DNA of 44,064 bases from assembly GCA_046262995.1 (NCBI GenBank), contig JBHELQ010000120.1, positions 1 through 44,064 on the forward strand, read 5' to 3'. Origin of the DNA: JBHELQ01 sp046262995. GTDB taxonomy: Bacteria > Actinomycetota > Thermoleophilia > Solirubrobacterales > Thermoleophilaceae. A model generated the notes under the pieces. It was not told the origin of the DNA, searched no databases, and saw only the letters and a list, made by a program, of their open reading frames with translations. Position numbers and translations under genes: made by a program. This document shows, piece after piece, positions 32,536 to 40,448 of the stretch. Numbering within the stretch: the stretch's first letter is position 1; every line of letters starts with the position of its first letter.

Positions 32536-34380
32536 GTGGCCGCAGCGCGCGCCCTCGCGGCCGAGCTCGAAAGCGGCGGCGACGCACATGCCGTCCACAT
32601 CGACGGCCTGCATGCGTTGGGGAGCCTCCTGCGCCACCTGATTCGCGACGGCTACCACCTCCAGCTGCGCTACGCACCATGGTTGTTCAGCCTGCTCTAT
32701 GGGGCTTTCCGACGCTTCCCACCTGCGCAGACGGTTGGACGGAAGCTGTTGTTCCTACTCGGGAATAGACGGCTACGGCAGCTGCTGCGGGCCCATCCTT
32801 CGGACGTCGTCGTCTCCACCCACCCAGCGATCACCAGCGTCTTGGGGGAGCTGCGCCGACGGGGACAGCTCCAAGTGCCGTTGTGCGTGCCGATCACGGA
32901 TCTGGCCGACTGGAAGCTGTGGGCGAGCCCAGGTGCGGACCTCCACCTGGTGGCCCACGAGATCGGAGTCGCTCCGGTGGAGCAGGTGGCCGGGCACGGG
33001 AGTGTGCGGCTGGCGCATCCGCTGGTGGCGCCCGGATTTCTGGAGCGCCGCGACCGCCAGACGGCACGCCGCCGACTCGGACTGCCTGTCCGTGGCACGG
33101 TCATCGCCATCTCGGGCGGAGGCTGGGGCGTGGGCGACCTCGAGGGCGCTGCCCGCACCGCGCTGACGATCCCCGGGGCCACGGTGGTCTGCCTGTGTGG
33201 AAGCAACGAGGTGGCCCGGCTGCGCCTCCGGCGACGCTTTGCCGCCGACCCGCGGATGCGGCTTCTCGGCTTTACGAGCCGGATGCACGAGCTGCTGCAC
33301 GCCGCCGACGCCCTGGTCCATTCCACCGGGGGCCTCACTTCCCTCGAAGCGCTGGCCTGTGGCTGCCCGGTGGTCGCGTATGGGGCTCAAGTCGGTCATA
33401 TCAGGGTCCACAACCGGACCCTTGATGCGCTCGGCCTGGCGAAGGTATGCAAGTCCAGTGATCAGCTCCGGAGGGCGCTGCTGGACGCCGTCCATGAGAC
33501 AGGGCGGGCGCCCGCGCTCGTCGGCGGGGAGCCGCCCGGGCCTCTCGTCGCCGGACTTGGTCCACGTGTGCGACCAGTGCCGGCCTGGCGACTCCGATTG
33601 ACGCGCGTGGCTTCACTCGCCCTGACGGCGGTTGCCATGGGCGGTTGGGGCCTCGGGACCGACGACGCCTACTCGCTCACCGCACGAGCTCTCGACCTGG
33701 ACCCCCTTACCACCATCCCGACACCTCGCCGCGCCGTCACTTTGATTGTCGAGACCACACCGCAATCGGGGCCGGCCGTTGCCGCCGACCTCCAGCGCCA
33801 TGGCGCGCGGGCGACGCTTGCGTTCGCTAGTCCCCCAGCGTCTCCCGAACTGCGAAAGCTGCGGCATGGCGGGATCGCCGCTATGCCCCAGCTGCGGCGG
33901 GCGCCTACGCCCAAGTCGCTGTCGGCGCGCAAGCATCTGCGGGGAGTCGCTCGGCGCCTCGGGCTGCAGGCGCCCTTTTGGTTCCTGCTCCCCTCCGGCG
34001 GAATCTCGCCTACCGAGTACCTGGTCGCAGGTGTGGGGGGAGGCCGGCCGGTTGCGGGTGACGTCCGGGTCGACGCAGGCAGCGGCCTCTCGGTTCCAGT
34101 GCTCCACGACGATCAGGTGGTGGTCGTGAGGGCCCTGTCCGCGTCCGCCCGCGAACTGCGAGGACTGGACGCGCTGGTCTCCTCCCTCGACACCCGGGGC
34201 CTCTCTGCCGTACCGCTGGCGGCGCCCGCCAGGGTGCCCACAGCGCGCGAGGCTCCCAACGCGACAACACCCGCCACCACGGCGAGGAGCCCGATCACGA
34301 TCACGCCCCCCGCCAGGGGCGTCGAACTCCACGCTTCACCCGCCAGGAGTGGAGCTGCTAGCACCGGAACAAGGACTTGA
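32536..34380 (+). CDS. MGDG-synthase-like glycosyltransferase fused to a degenerate NodB-like domain
   Basis: 614 residues from a GTG at 32536. Residues 1-~335 are a GT28/MurG-like glycosyltransferase: VPITDLADWKLW, VIAISGGGWGVGDL, and the nucleotide-sugar motif HSTGGLTSLEALACGCPVVAY. Diacylglycerol or a similar lipid would be the acceptor. From ~385, AVTLIVETTP...ARATLAF aligns with the NodB deacetylase pattern (TFDDGP...ATFF), but its Asp pair and His ligands are gone. The frame is open back to 32401, and RVLILSADVGAGH (32497-32535), the family N-terminal loop, lies upstream of the GTG without any standard start in phase; an ATG at 32465 is in another frame. The 3' 268 bp overlap the DMT gene. 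Confidence 0.75.
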   Translation: MAAARALAAELESGGDAHAVHIDGLHALGSLLRHLIRDGYHLQLRYAPWLFSLLYGAFRRFPPAQTVGRKLLFLLGNRRLRQLLRAHPSDVVVSTHPAITSVLGELRRRGQLQVPLCVPITDLADWKLWASPGADLHLVAHEIGVAPVEQVAGHGSVRLAHPLVAPGFLERRDRQTARRRLGLPVRGTVIAISGGGWGVGDLEGAARTALTIPGATVVCLCGSNEVARLRLRRRFAADPRMRLLGFTSRMHELLHAADALVHSTGGLTSLEALACGCPVVAYGAQVGHIRVHNRTLDALGLAKVCKSSDQLRRALLDAVHETGRAPALVGGEPPGPLVAGLGPRVRPVPAWRLRLTRVASLALTAVAMGGWGLGTDDAYSLTARALDLDPLTTIPTPRRAVTLIVETTPQSGPAVAADLQRHGARATLAFASPPASPELRKLRHGGIAAMPQLRRAPTPKSLSARKHLRGVARRLGLQAPFWFLLPSGGISPTEYLVAGVGGGRPVAGDVRVDAGSGLSVPVLHDDQVVVVRALSASARELRGLDALVSSLDTRGLSAVPLAAPARVPTAREAPNATTPATTARSPITITPPARGVELHASPARSGAASTGTRT

Positions 34381-35070
34381 GCCGAGAACACCGTCGGACA
34401 GACTCGCGTGGCAGGTGCGCGCTGAAGGGCCGTCATCTCGCTGAGCATCGCGACCGCCGAGGCGGCTCCGGTTGCGAGCGACCATGCCAGGGCCGCGCCC
34501 CAGACCCCGGCGGAGGCGCCATCGGCGAACAGCTTTGTCGTGATCCCGCTCCACGCGTAGCCGAATCCTGCCGCCAGGGCGAGCAAAGAACCGCGCGGGA
34601 GGCGGCCTCGGCGAGCCGCGTAGGGAGCCAACGCCGGAACCGCCAGCGCGGCGAGCGTCAGGGTCAACGCCGCGGCACCCGCGTGACGATGGGTGTGGGC
34701 CGGTGCAGACCAGGCGAGCAACGCCACGCCGGCCACGATTCCCCCGACACCCACCAGCTCGCGGGTACGGACACGCTCCCCCAGTGCCTTCACACCGATC
34801 ACGAGCAAGAGCAGGAGCCCGGCTGCAAGGACGGGCTGGACAATCGTGAGGGGTGCGAAGGTGAGCGCCAAGGCCTGGAGGGGCCAGCCCAGGAGGGCGA
34901 GAGCCGAACCGGCTATCCAGCGCGGCCGAGAGAGCAGGCGACCGATCAGCGACGGGCGCAGGGAATGCGCCCCGGGAACCTCGCGTGCCTCCAGAGCCTG
35001 CAGGGCCGCACCGGCGTTGTAGAGCACCGAAGCCGCGCACGCGCAGGCGATACCGAGCACCGTGGGCACT
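34113..35070 (-). CDS. DMT-superfamily (EamA/NIPA-like) transporter
   Basis: A membrane protein of about ten helices beginning VLGIACACAASVLYNAGAALQ; helix 3 LTIVQPVLAAGLLLLLVIGV and the final TPLAGGVIVIGLLAVVAGVV are typical. I set the start at GTG 35070, where the first helix begins at once and a minus-strand TATCGT lies 8 nt upstream (35079-35084); an ATG at 35120 would add 17 residues. The last ~45 residues are a polar Ser/Arg/Ala tail antisense to the glycosyltransferase's terminal domain. NIPA-like proteins move Mg2+; other DMT proteins move lipid-linked sugars or metabolites. Context favours an envelope role, unproven. Confidence 0.78.
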
Positions 35071-35778
35071 CGAAGCCACGATAGCTTGGGTCTGACCGCC
35101 GCAGTCCTCGGCGCAGGCATAGGCGCCTACTGGGCGCCCGGTCTGTGTGCTGTCTCTCCGTGCCTGCGCAACGCGCTCGCGGTTCGCGATCGCCTGGCCG
35201 GCGGGAACCGCGTCGCGCTTACCTTTGACGATGGCCCGCACTCAGAGGGAACGCCCGCCGTGCTGGAGGTGCTGGCGCGGCACGGGGTGCCCGCGACCTT
35301 CTTCCTGGCCGGCGAGCAGGCCGAGCGCATGCCGGGGCTGGTGGCCGAGACGGCCGCAGCCGGTCACGAGGTGGCCTTGCACTGCCACCGCCATCGCAGC
35401 CTGCTTCGCCTCACGCCGGGCCAGGTGAGGGACGACCTCGCCCGTGCGGCCGCGGCACTCACGGACACGAGTGGTCGCGAGCCGCGTCTGTACCGGCCTC
35501 CATACGGAATCCTCAACACGGCGGCGCTGTTGACGGCCCATCGGCGCGGGTGGACTCCGCTGCTGTGGACGCGCTGGGGTCGGGACTGGCGCCGCGATGC
35601 CAATCCCGCAGGGATAGCCGCTCTGCTGACCGACGACCTGGCCGGAGGGGACGTGCTTCTGCTTCATGACGCCGACCACTACAGCGCCCCCGGATCTTGG
35701 CGACGAACAGTGGCGGCGTTGCCACGGGTGCTCGAGGAGGTGCACCGCCGCGGGCTCGAGTTCGCCCTCCCGGTGTGA
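35062..35778 (+). CDS. polysaccharide deacetylase (NodB-like, CE4)
   Basis: 238 residues with all CE4 motifs: VALTFDDGPHSE (metal and base Asp), HCHRHRSL (His-x3-His), RPPYG, LWTRWGRDW and DVLLLHDAD. The N-terminus (LGLTAAVLGAGIGAYWAPG) is a hydrophobic anchor or signal. It removes N-acetyl groups from peptidoglycan or another envelope glycan. Start GTG 35062 overlaps the divergent transporter start; TTG 35086 is an alternative. The glycosyltransferase fusion nearby carries a decayed copy of the same fold. Confidence 0.9.
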   Translation: MGTRSHDSLGLTAAVLGAGIGAYWAPGLCAVSPCLRNALAVRDRLAGGNRVALTFDDGPHSEGTPAVLEVLARHGVPATFFLAGEQAERMPGLVAETAAAGHEVALHCHRHRSLLRLTPGQVRDDLARAAAALTDTSGREPRLYRPPYGILNTAALLTAHRRGWTPLLWTRWGRDWRRDANPAGIAALLTDDLAGGDVLLLHDADHYSAPGSWRRTVAALPRVLEEVHRRGLEFALPV

Positions 35779-35805
35779 CCTGATGGCCCTCTGTTTGACC
35801 CGGAC

Positions 35806-35934
35806 TCAGAAGGCGCGGATCAGCAGATTCAGCGCGATGGTCAGCGCCAGTGAGAACAGCAGGGACCACACCAGGCAGCCGGGCCTGAAGCGGACGTTCG
35901 CCCGCCGGCCCGGCCGCTTGGTGATGATCCACAT
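35806..35934 (-). CDS. 42-residue membrane protein
   Basis: ATG at 35934, TGA at 35806-35808. The N-terminus is basic (MWIITKRPGRRANVRFRPG), and CLVWSLLFSLALTIALNLLI forms one membrane helix. The frame is tight between the deacetylase stop (28 bp away) and the next gene's stop (6 bp), in line with the same strand's 106-residue membrane gene, so the two are probably co-transcribed. Function unknown. Confidence 0.55.
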   Translation of the reverse strand: MWIITKRPGRRANVRFRPGCLVWSLLFSLALTIALNLLIRAF

Positions 35935-35940
35935 GACTTG

Positions 35941-36261
35941 CTAGTCGTCCGTGTTCTCGCGGTCGTTCGTGTAGGGCTCGCGGCTGCCGGACTTCGCGAG
36001 GCCGCGGCTGACCATGTAGGCCGACGCCAGCACGGTGATGTAGAGCCACACCTTGTCGGCGGCGAAGATGTCCTTGCCGCCCTCCTCGCGCTCGATCGAG
36101 TTGCCCGCGATCAGCAGCGCGATCACCAGGGCGACCATCACCCAGAACTCTGTGGTCTTGAACGCCTGCTTGGTCTCGGTGGCCAGGCGACGGGCCGCCC
36201 TGCCGATGCCGCTGCCGGTGTCAACGCCGGCGTGGGGTGTCGTTACGTCCTGTGACGCCAT
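35941..36261 (-). CDS. small membrane protein of unknown function
   Basis: 106 residues from ATG 36261, which follows AAGGAG with good spacing. After a polar 35-residue N-terminus, TTEFWVMVALVIALLIAGNSI and VWLYITVLASAYMVSRGLAK form two membrane helices with a short acidic loop (EREEGGKD) between them; the C-terminus is polar. No family recognised; the pattern is common for small actinobacterial stress or envelope proteins. Confidence 0.7.
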   Translation of the reverse strand: MASQDVTTPHAGVDTGSGIGRAARRLATETKQAFKTTEFWVMVALVIALLIAGNSIEREEGGKDIFAADKVWLYITVLASAYMVSRGLAKSGSREPYTNDRENTDD

Positions 36262-36433
36262 GCTGAGAGCTCCTTCGGTGGGGTAAGCGGGACTACCGAA
36301 GGTTCCGCCGGCAGGTTCGCCGCCCGGTCGGCCCCTCGCGGGTTGGCCTCTGAGGTCGGGCGCGCCGTCGGGGACGTCAAACGCCAACTCCAGAGACCCC
36401 CCGTTGCCCGGAGCGGCGGCGGGCAAACCAGCA

Positions 36434-36462
36434 TTGACTCCCCCACTCGAGGGCACTACGGT
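36434..36462 (+). promoter_or_regulatory. consensus promoter of the GNAT gene
   Basis: TTGACT (36434-36439), a 17 bp spacer, TACGGT (36457-36462), then 7 nt to GTG 36470. This is the cleanest sigma70-type promoter in the window and places the transcription start at the start codon, fixing the gene start. Confidence 0.65.
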
Positions 36463-36469
36463 CGCCTCC

Positions 36470-37090
36470 GTGGAGGCGGGGGCCCCACCACCGGTCGCGA
36501 CCATCCGCAAGGCGACGGTGGACGACGTCGCCTTGCTGTCCCAGGCCCTGGCGCGGGCCTTCCAGGACGACCCGGTCTTCGAGTGGATGTTCCCGGACGA
36601 GGTGGAGCGGACGCGCCGGTCGGAGCGCGGGTTCGCCTTCTACCTCCGGAAGGTCTACCTGCCGCACGACGAGTGCTACACGACCGACGGCGTCCTCGGC
36701 GGCGCGCTGTGGATGCCTCCGGAGACCTGGCATCTCGGTCCGATCGCCCAGCTCCGGCTGCTGCCGGGGATGATCGCGGCGCTGGGCGGACGGCTGCCGC
36801 GAGTCATGCGCGCGCTCGCCACGATCGAGTCGAACCACCCGAAGGAGCCGCACTGGTACCTGCCCTTCGTGGGCGTGGAGCCGGAGGCCCAGGGCCGCGG
36901 CGTGGGGACGGCGCTGATGCGGCCGATTCTCGAGCGCTGCGACGGGGAGCGGATGCCGGCGTACCTGGAGGCCACCACGCCTCGCAACCGCACCTGTTAC
37001 GAGCGCCAGGGATTCGAGGTCACGGAGGAGATCCACTTCCCGAAGGACGGCCCTCCGGCCTGGCGGATGTGGCGCGAGCCGCGCGGCTGA
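36470..37090 (+). CDS. GNAT family N-acetyltransferase
   Basis: A 206-residue acetyl-CoA-dependent acyltransferase. IRKATVDDVALLSQAL is the N-terminal strand and helix, WYLPFVGVEPEAQGRGVGTALM holds the acetyl-CoA loop (Q/R-x-x-G-x-G/A), and YLEATTPRNRTCYERQGFEV is the typical C-terminal strand-helix pair. The substrate is unknown. The longer frame from 36404 is discounted because of the leaderless promoter. Confidence 0.88.
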   Translation: MEAGAPPPVATIRKATVDDVALLSQALARAFQDDPVFEWMFPDEVERTRRSERGFAFYLRKVYLPHDECYTTDGVLGGALWMPPETWHLGPIAQLRLLPGMIAALGGRLPRVMRALATIESNHPKEPHWYLPFVGVEPEAQGRGVGTALMRPILERCDGERMPAYLEATTPRNRTCYERQGFEVTEEIHFPKDGPPAWRMWREPRG

Positions 37091-37107
37091 CCGACTGCGG
37101 CGGGGCC

Positions 37108-39123
37108 CTAGAAGTGCACGCCGCGCAGGAGGTACGCCATCGCCACCGCCTCGGTGGACATCTCGTCGCCTTTGCCCTCCCCGTCGCCGGCCGGCAGCTC
37201 CTTCTTGTCCTTCTCTCCCTTCTTGTCCTTCGCGGCCTTCGAGTCGGGGAACAGGTTGTAGGCCGTGTTCAGCACCAGGTCGACGGTCTTCGGCGACATC
37301 GCGTAGAGAACCTCGCCGAAGGTGCCGAGGCGTGAGGCCTTGCGCTTGGGCTTGTCGATCATCGCGTCGGCGATGAACTGGGCGGCCTCGTCCGGTGTCA
37401 GGGTGGGGAATGCCTTGTAGATGTCGGTCGGCTCGATCATCGGGGTGCGGACGAGCGGCATGTAGATGGTCGTGAAGCGGACGTTGTCGGCCACCACCTC
37501 GGGAGCGACGCAGCGCGAGAAGGCGTCGAGCGCGGCCTTCGACGCCACGTAGGCCGAGAAGCGGGGCGTGTTCGTCTGCACGCCGATCGAGCTGATGTTG
37601 ATGATGTGGCCTCCCTTGCGCTCCCGCATCCCCGGGAGGAAGGCCAGAATCAGCTTGAGGGCGCCGAAGTAGTTGAGCCGCATCGTGCGCTCGTAGTCGT
37701 GGAAGCGGTCGTAGGAGGCCTTGACCGAGCGGCGGATCGAGCGGCCCGCGTTGTTCACCAGGATGTCGACGCCGCCGTGCTGGTCGAGCACCTCCTGGGC
37801 CAGCCGCTCGATCTCCTCCAGGTCTGACAGGTCGGCGGCGTGGACGTGCGCCGTGCCGCCCCGCTCCTCGACCTCCCTTGCCACCTCGTCGAGCTTCTCG
37901 CGCGTGCGTGAAACCAACAGGACCTCGCCCCCGGCGTCCCCGATCTTGAGCGCGGCCTCCTTGCCGATGCCGCTCGAGGCGCCCGTGATCAGGATCTTCC
38001 GGTCCTTGATCGCGCTCGCGAGGCTGCGCTCGCGGAACAGGTCGGGGTCGAGGTTCCGCTCCCAGTAGTCCCACAGCTTGGGCGCGTAGGTGGACAGCGG
38101 CGGGACGGCGATGCCGGTGCCCGTGAGCGCGCGCTGGGCGTCGCGGGCGTCGAAGGTGCAGAAGAAGTCGCGGTTCTCGATCGCGGCCGGCGGCACGCCC
38201 AGGTCGCGCAGCAACGTCTCGCGGATGCGGCGGACGGTGGGAAGAGCCTTCACTCCCGCCCTCACCGGCTTGGGGATCGCCTTGGCGACCTTGGGGTCGA
38301 TGCGCGCGGCGAACTGCGGGGCGTGAGCGGCCTTGGCGAACTCGTTCAGCGTCTGGCCCACGCGCATCGGCTCCGGGTCGACCAGGTGGAAGGTGTCGCC
38401 CGGCAGCTCGTCGTCGGGCAGGTGCGCGATGTGGTCCATGGCCTTCGCCACGAAGTCGACCGGCACCAGACTCGTCTGGCCGCCCTCGGGGCCCGCGAGC
38501 GGGAACCACTGCGGAAGGGCGTAACGCAGCTTCTGGATCAGCTTGAAGAAGTAGTAGGGACCGTCGATCTTGTCCATCTCGCCGGTCTCGGAGTGCCCGA
38601 CGACGATCCCGGGGCGGAACACCAACGTCTTCGCCTCCACGCCCCGGCGCACCGCCTTCTCCGAGTCGAACTTCGTGCGGTGGTAGGCGTGGGGGAGGTC
38701 CTGGTCCTCGTCGAACATGTCCTCCTGGAAGACGCCCTTGTAGCGGCCGGCGACCGCGATCGAGCTCGTGTGATGGAACCGGCCCAGGCGGAGCGTGTTC
38801 GCGAACTCGACGACGTGGCGCGTGCCCTCGACGTTGGCGCGCGTCATGGCGTCCTCGTCGGCGGTCATGTCGTACACCGCGGCGAGGTGGAAGAAGTGCT
38901 CGATGGGCTCGGAGAAGCCCTCGACTCCCAGGCCCGGCTTGGCGAGGTCGCCGACAACGGGAACGATCCGGCCCTCGGGCGCCCCCAGCCGCTGGACCAG
39001 CGCGTCGACCTTTCCGCGCGAGCCCTCGCGGACCAGCACGTGGATGGTCCCCTCGCGCTTCATGAGCTCCTCGACCAGGTGCCTGCCGACGAAGCCCGTC
39101 GCCCCCGTGACGAAGTAGCTCAC
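37108..39123 (-). CDS. two-domain fatty acyl-CoA reductase (FAR-SDR fusion)
   Basis: 671 residues. The N-terminal half (1-~370) is an acyl-CoA reductase-type extended SDR: FVTGATGFVGRHLV, AYHRTKFDSEK (YxxxK), KIDGPYYFFKLI. The second half (~378-620) is a classical SDR: ITGASSGIGKEAA, ILVNNAGRSI, NISSIG, FSAYVASKAALDAF (YxxxK). This arrangement and length match the bacterial reductases of the Maqu_2507/Acr type, which take acyl-CoA to fatty alcohol or aldehyde. A Lys/Glu-rich linker (KAAKDKKGEKDKKE) precedes a short C-terminal tail. GTG start after GAGGGGAAG. Its N-terminal half is paralogous to 8181-9251. Confidence 0.87.
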   Translation of the reverse strand: MSYFVTGATGFVGRHLVEELMKREGTIHVLVREGSRGKVDALVQRLGAPEGRIVPVVGDLAKPGLGVEGFSEPIEHFFHLAAVYDMTADEDAMTRANVEGTRHVVEFANTLRLGRFHHTSSIAVAGRYKGVFQEDMFDEDQDLPHAYHRTKFDSEKAVRRGVEAKTLVFRPGIVVGHSETGEMDKIDGPYYFFKLIQKLRYALPQWFPLAGPEGGQTSLVPVDFVAKAMDHIAHLPDDELPGDTFHLVDPEPMRVGQTLNEFAKAAHAPQFAARIDPKVAKAIPKPVRAGVKALPTVRRIRETLLRDLGVPPAAIENRDFFCTFDARDAQRALTGTGIAVPPLSTYAPKLWDYWERNLDPDLFRERSLASAIKDRKILITGASSGIGKEAALKIGDAGGEVLLVSRTREKLDEVAREVEERGGTAHVHAADLSDLEEIERLAQEVLDQHGGVDILVNNAGRSIRRSVKASYDRFHDYERTMRLNYFGALKLILAFLPGMRERKGGHIINISSIGVQTNTPRFSAYVASKAALDAFSRCVAPEVVADNVRFTTIYMPLVRTPMIEPTDIYKAFPTLTPDEAAQFIADAMIDKPKRKASRLGTFGEVLYAMSPKTVDLVLNTAYNLFPDSKAAKDKKGEKDKKELPAGDGEGKGDEMSTEAVAMAYLLRGVHF

Positions 39124-39257
39124 CGCGCTTCCCCTCGGTCCTCGCCTGGCATCGCGGGCGAGTCTATTCCCGCCGGGCCGCGGGCGTGCGCTGTTTACGC
39201 GGGCGCGCGGGAAACCTACGCTCGGCCTCGCGGCGGCCCTTGTAGCTTGCAGAGGCC

Positions 39258-40448
39258 GTGGACGAAGACAGGCTGACGCTCAGCGAGGCCGCCCGCCGGG
39301 CCGGCGTCTCGCCTTCGACGCTCAAGCGCTGGGTGGAGTCGGGCCTGATCCCGAACGGGGACATCGCCGAGGGCTGGAGCCCGGCGGCCACCGCGCACGC
39401 GCGAATCGTGGCCCGGCTGCGCGACCGGGGACACACCCTGGACCACATCAAGCGCGCCACGGAGGACGGGCGCCTGGCGTACGGCTTCGTCGAGGACCTC
39501 TTCCCCGACGCCGAGGAGCCGCATTCGCTCGACGAGGCCGCCGAGGTGACCGGGCTCGAGCCGGCGCTGATCGAGCGCATCTGGTCGGGCTGGGGGCTGC
39601 CTCCGCAGAAGCTCGAGAAGCTGATGGACGAGGACCTGCAGGCGCTCCGCTACGTCGCGTCCGTCCTGTCGGCGGGCTTCCCGCTCGTGGCCTTCCTCCA
39701 GCTCTGCAGGGTCAACGGCCAGGCCCTTGCCCAGATCGCGGACGCCGAGGTGCGGCTGTTCCACATCTACGTGCACGAGCCGCTGATCCGCGACGGTGTG
39801 CCCGAGCTCGAGATGGCCGAGGAGATGGAGCACCTGGCGCGCGACCTGCTGCCTCTGGCCTCCCCGCTGATGGACTACGTCCACCGGAGCTTCCTGCAGC
39901 ACTTCATCGAGCAGGACGTGGTCGGGCACATGGAGATGGAGCTCGAGGGCGAGATGGACCTCGGGCGGCTGAACGTGGCGATCGCATTCGCGGACCTGGC
40001 CGGGTACACGCGCTTCACCGAGGAGGAGGGAGAGGAGGAGGCCCTCTCCCTCGTCGAGCGCTTCATCGAGGGCGTCACGGCCACGCTGCCCGACGACGCC
40101 CGGGTCGTGAAGACGATCGGCGACGAGGTGATGGTCGTCGGCAGCGACGTGGCGGCCCTGACCGACTGGGCCGTGGGCTTCCAGCGGCTGTTCGACGATC
40201 GGCCGCAGCCCCGTATCGGGATCCACGCCGGACCGACGCTGTACCGCGACGGCGACTACTTCGGGCGCCAGGTCAACCTGGCCTCGCGGGTGGTCGCGCG
40301 GGCGCGCGGCGGCGAGGTGCTCGTGAGCGACGCCGTGATGGACGCGGTGGAGGGGATGTCCCACCTGGAGTTCGAGCCCATCGGAAACGTGAAGCTGAAG
40401 GGCTTCGACGAGCCGGTCCAGCTGTGCCGCGCGACCGCGAAGGAGTGA
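39258..40448 (+). CDS. class III adenylate cyclase with MerR-type HTH and Rv1264-like regulatory domain
   Basis: 396 residues. Residues 6-~70 (LTLSEAARRAGVSPSTLKRWVE) form a MerR-like helix-turn-helix; ~90-220 match the helical regulatory domain of Mycobacterium Rv1264 (SLDEAAEVTGLEPALIERIW; LHEPLIRDG-like HEPLIRDGV); ~235-390 are the cyclase. Catalytic residues are complete: metal Asp in AFADLAGYT and IGDEVMV, substrate Lys in VKTIGDE, and Asn/Arg in QVNLASRV. It makes cAMP from ATP, possibly under pH or ligand control. GTG start; TAGCTT at 39243-39248 could be its -10 box. It overlaps tilS by GTGA. Confidence 0.9.
   Translation: MDEDRLTLSEAARRAGVSPSTLKRWVESGLIPNGDIAEGWSPAATAHARIVARLRDRGHTLDHIKRATEDGRLAYGFVEDLFPDAEEPHSLDEAAEVTGLEPALIERIWSGWGLPPQKLEKLMDEDLQALRYVASVLSAGFPLVAFLQLCRVNGQALAQIADAEVRLFHIYVHEPLIRDGVPELEMAEEMEHLARDLLPLASPLMDYVHRSFLQHFIEQDVVGHMEMELEGEMDLGRLNVAIAFADLAGYTRFTEEEGEEEALSLVERFIEGVTATLPDDARVVKTIGDEVMVVGSDVAALTDWAVGFQRLFDDRPQPRIGIHAGPTLYRDGDYFGRQVNLASRVVARARGGEVLVSDAVMDAVEGMSHLEFEPIGNVKLKGFDEPVQLCRATAKE

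Noticed and set aside
39160..39220. Inverted repeat TTCCCGC/GCGGGAA (39167-39173, 39207-39213) as an operator
   Set aside because: Only 7 bp arms with a 33-nt spacer in very GC-rich sequence; easily by chance.
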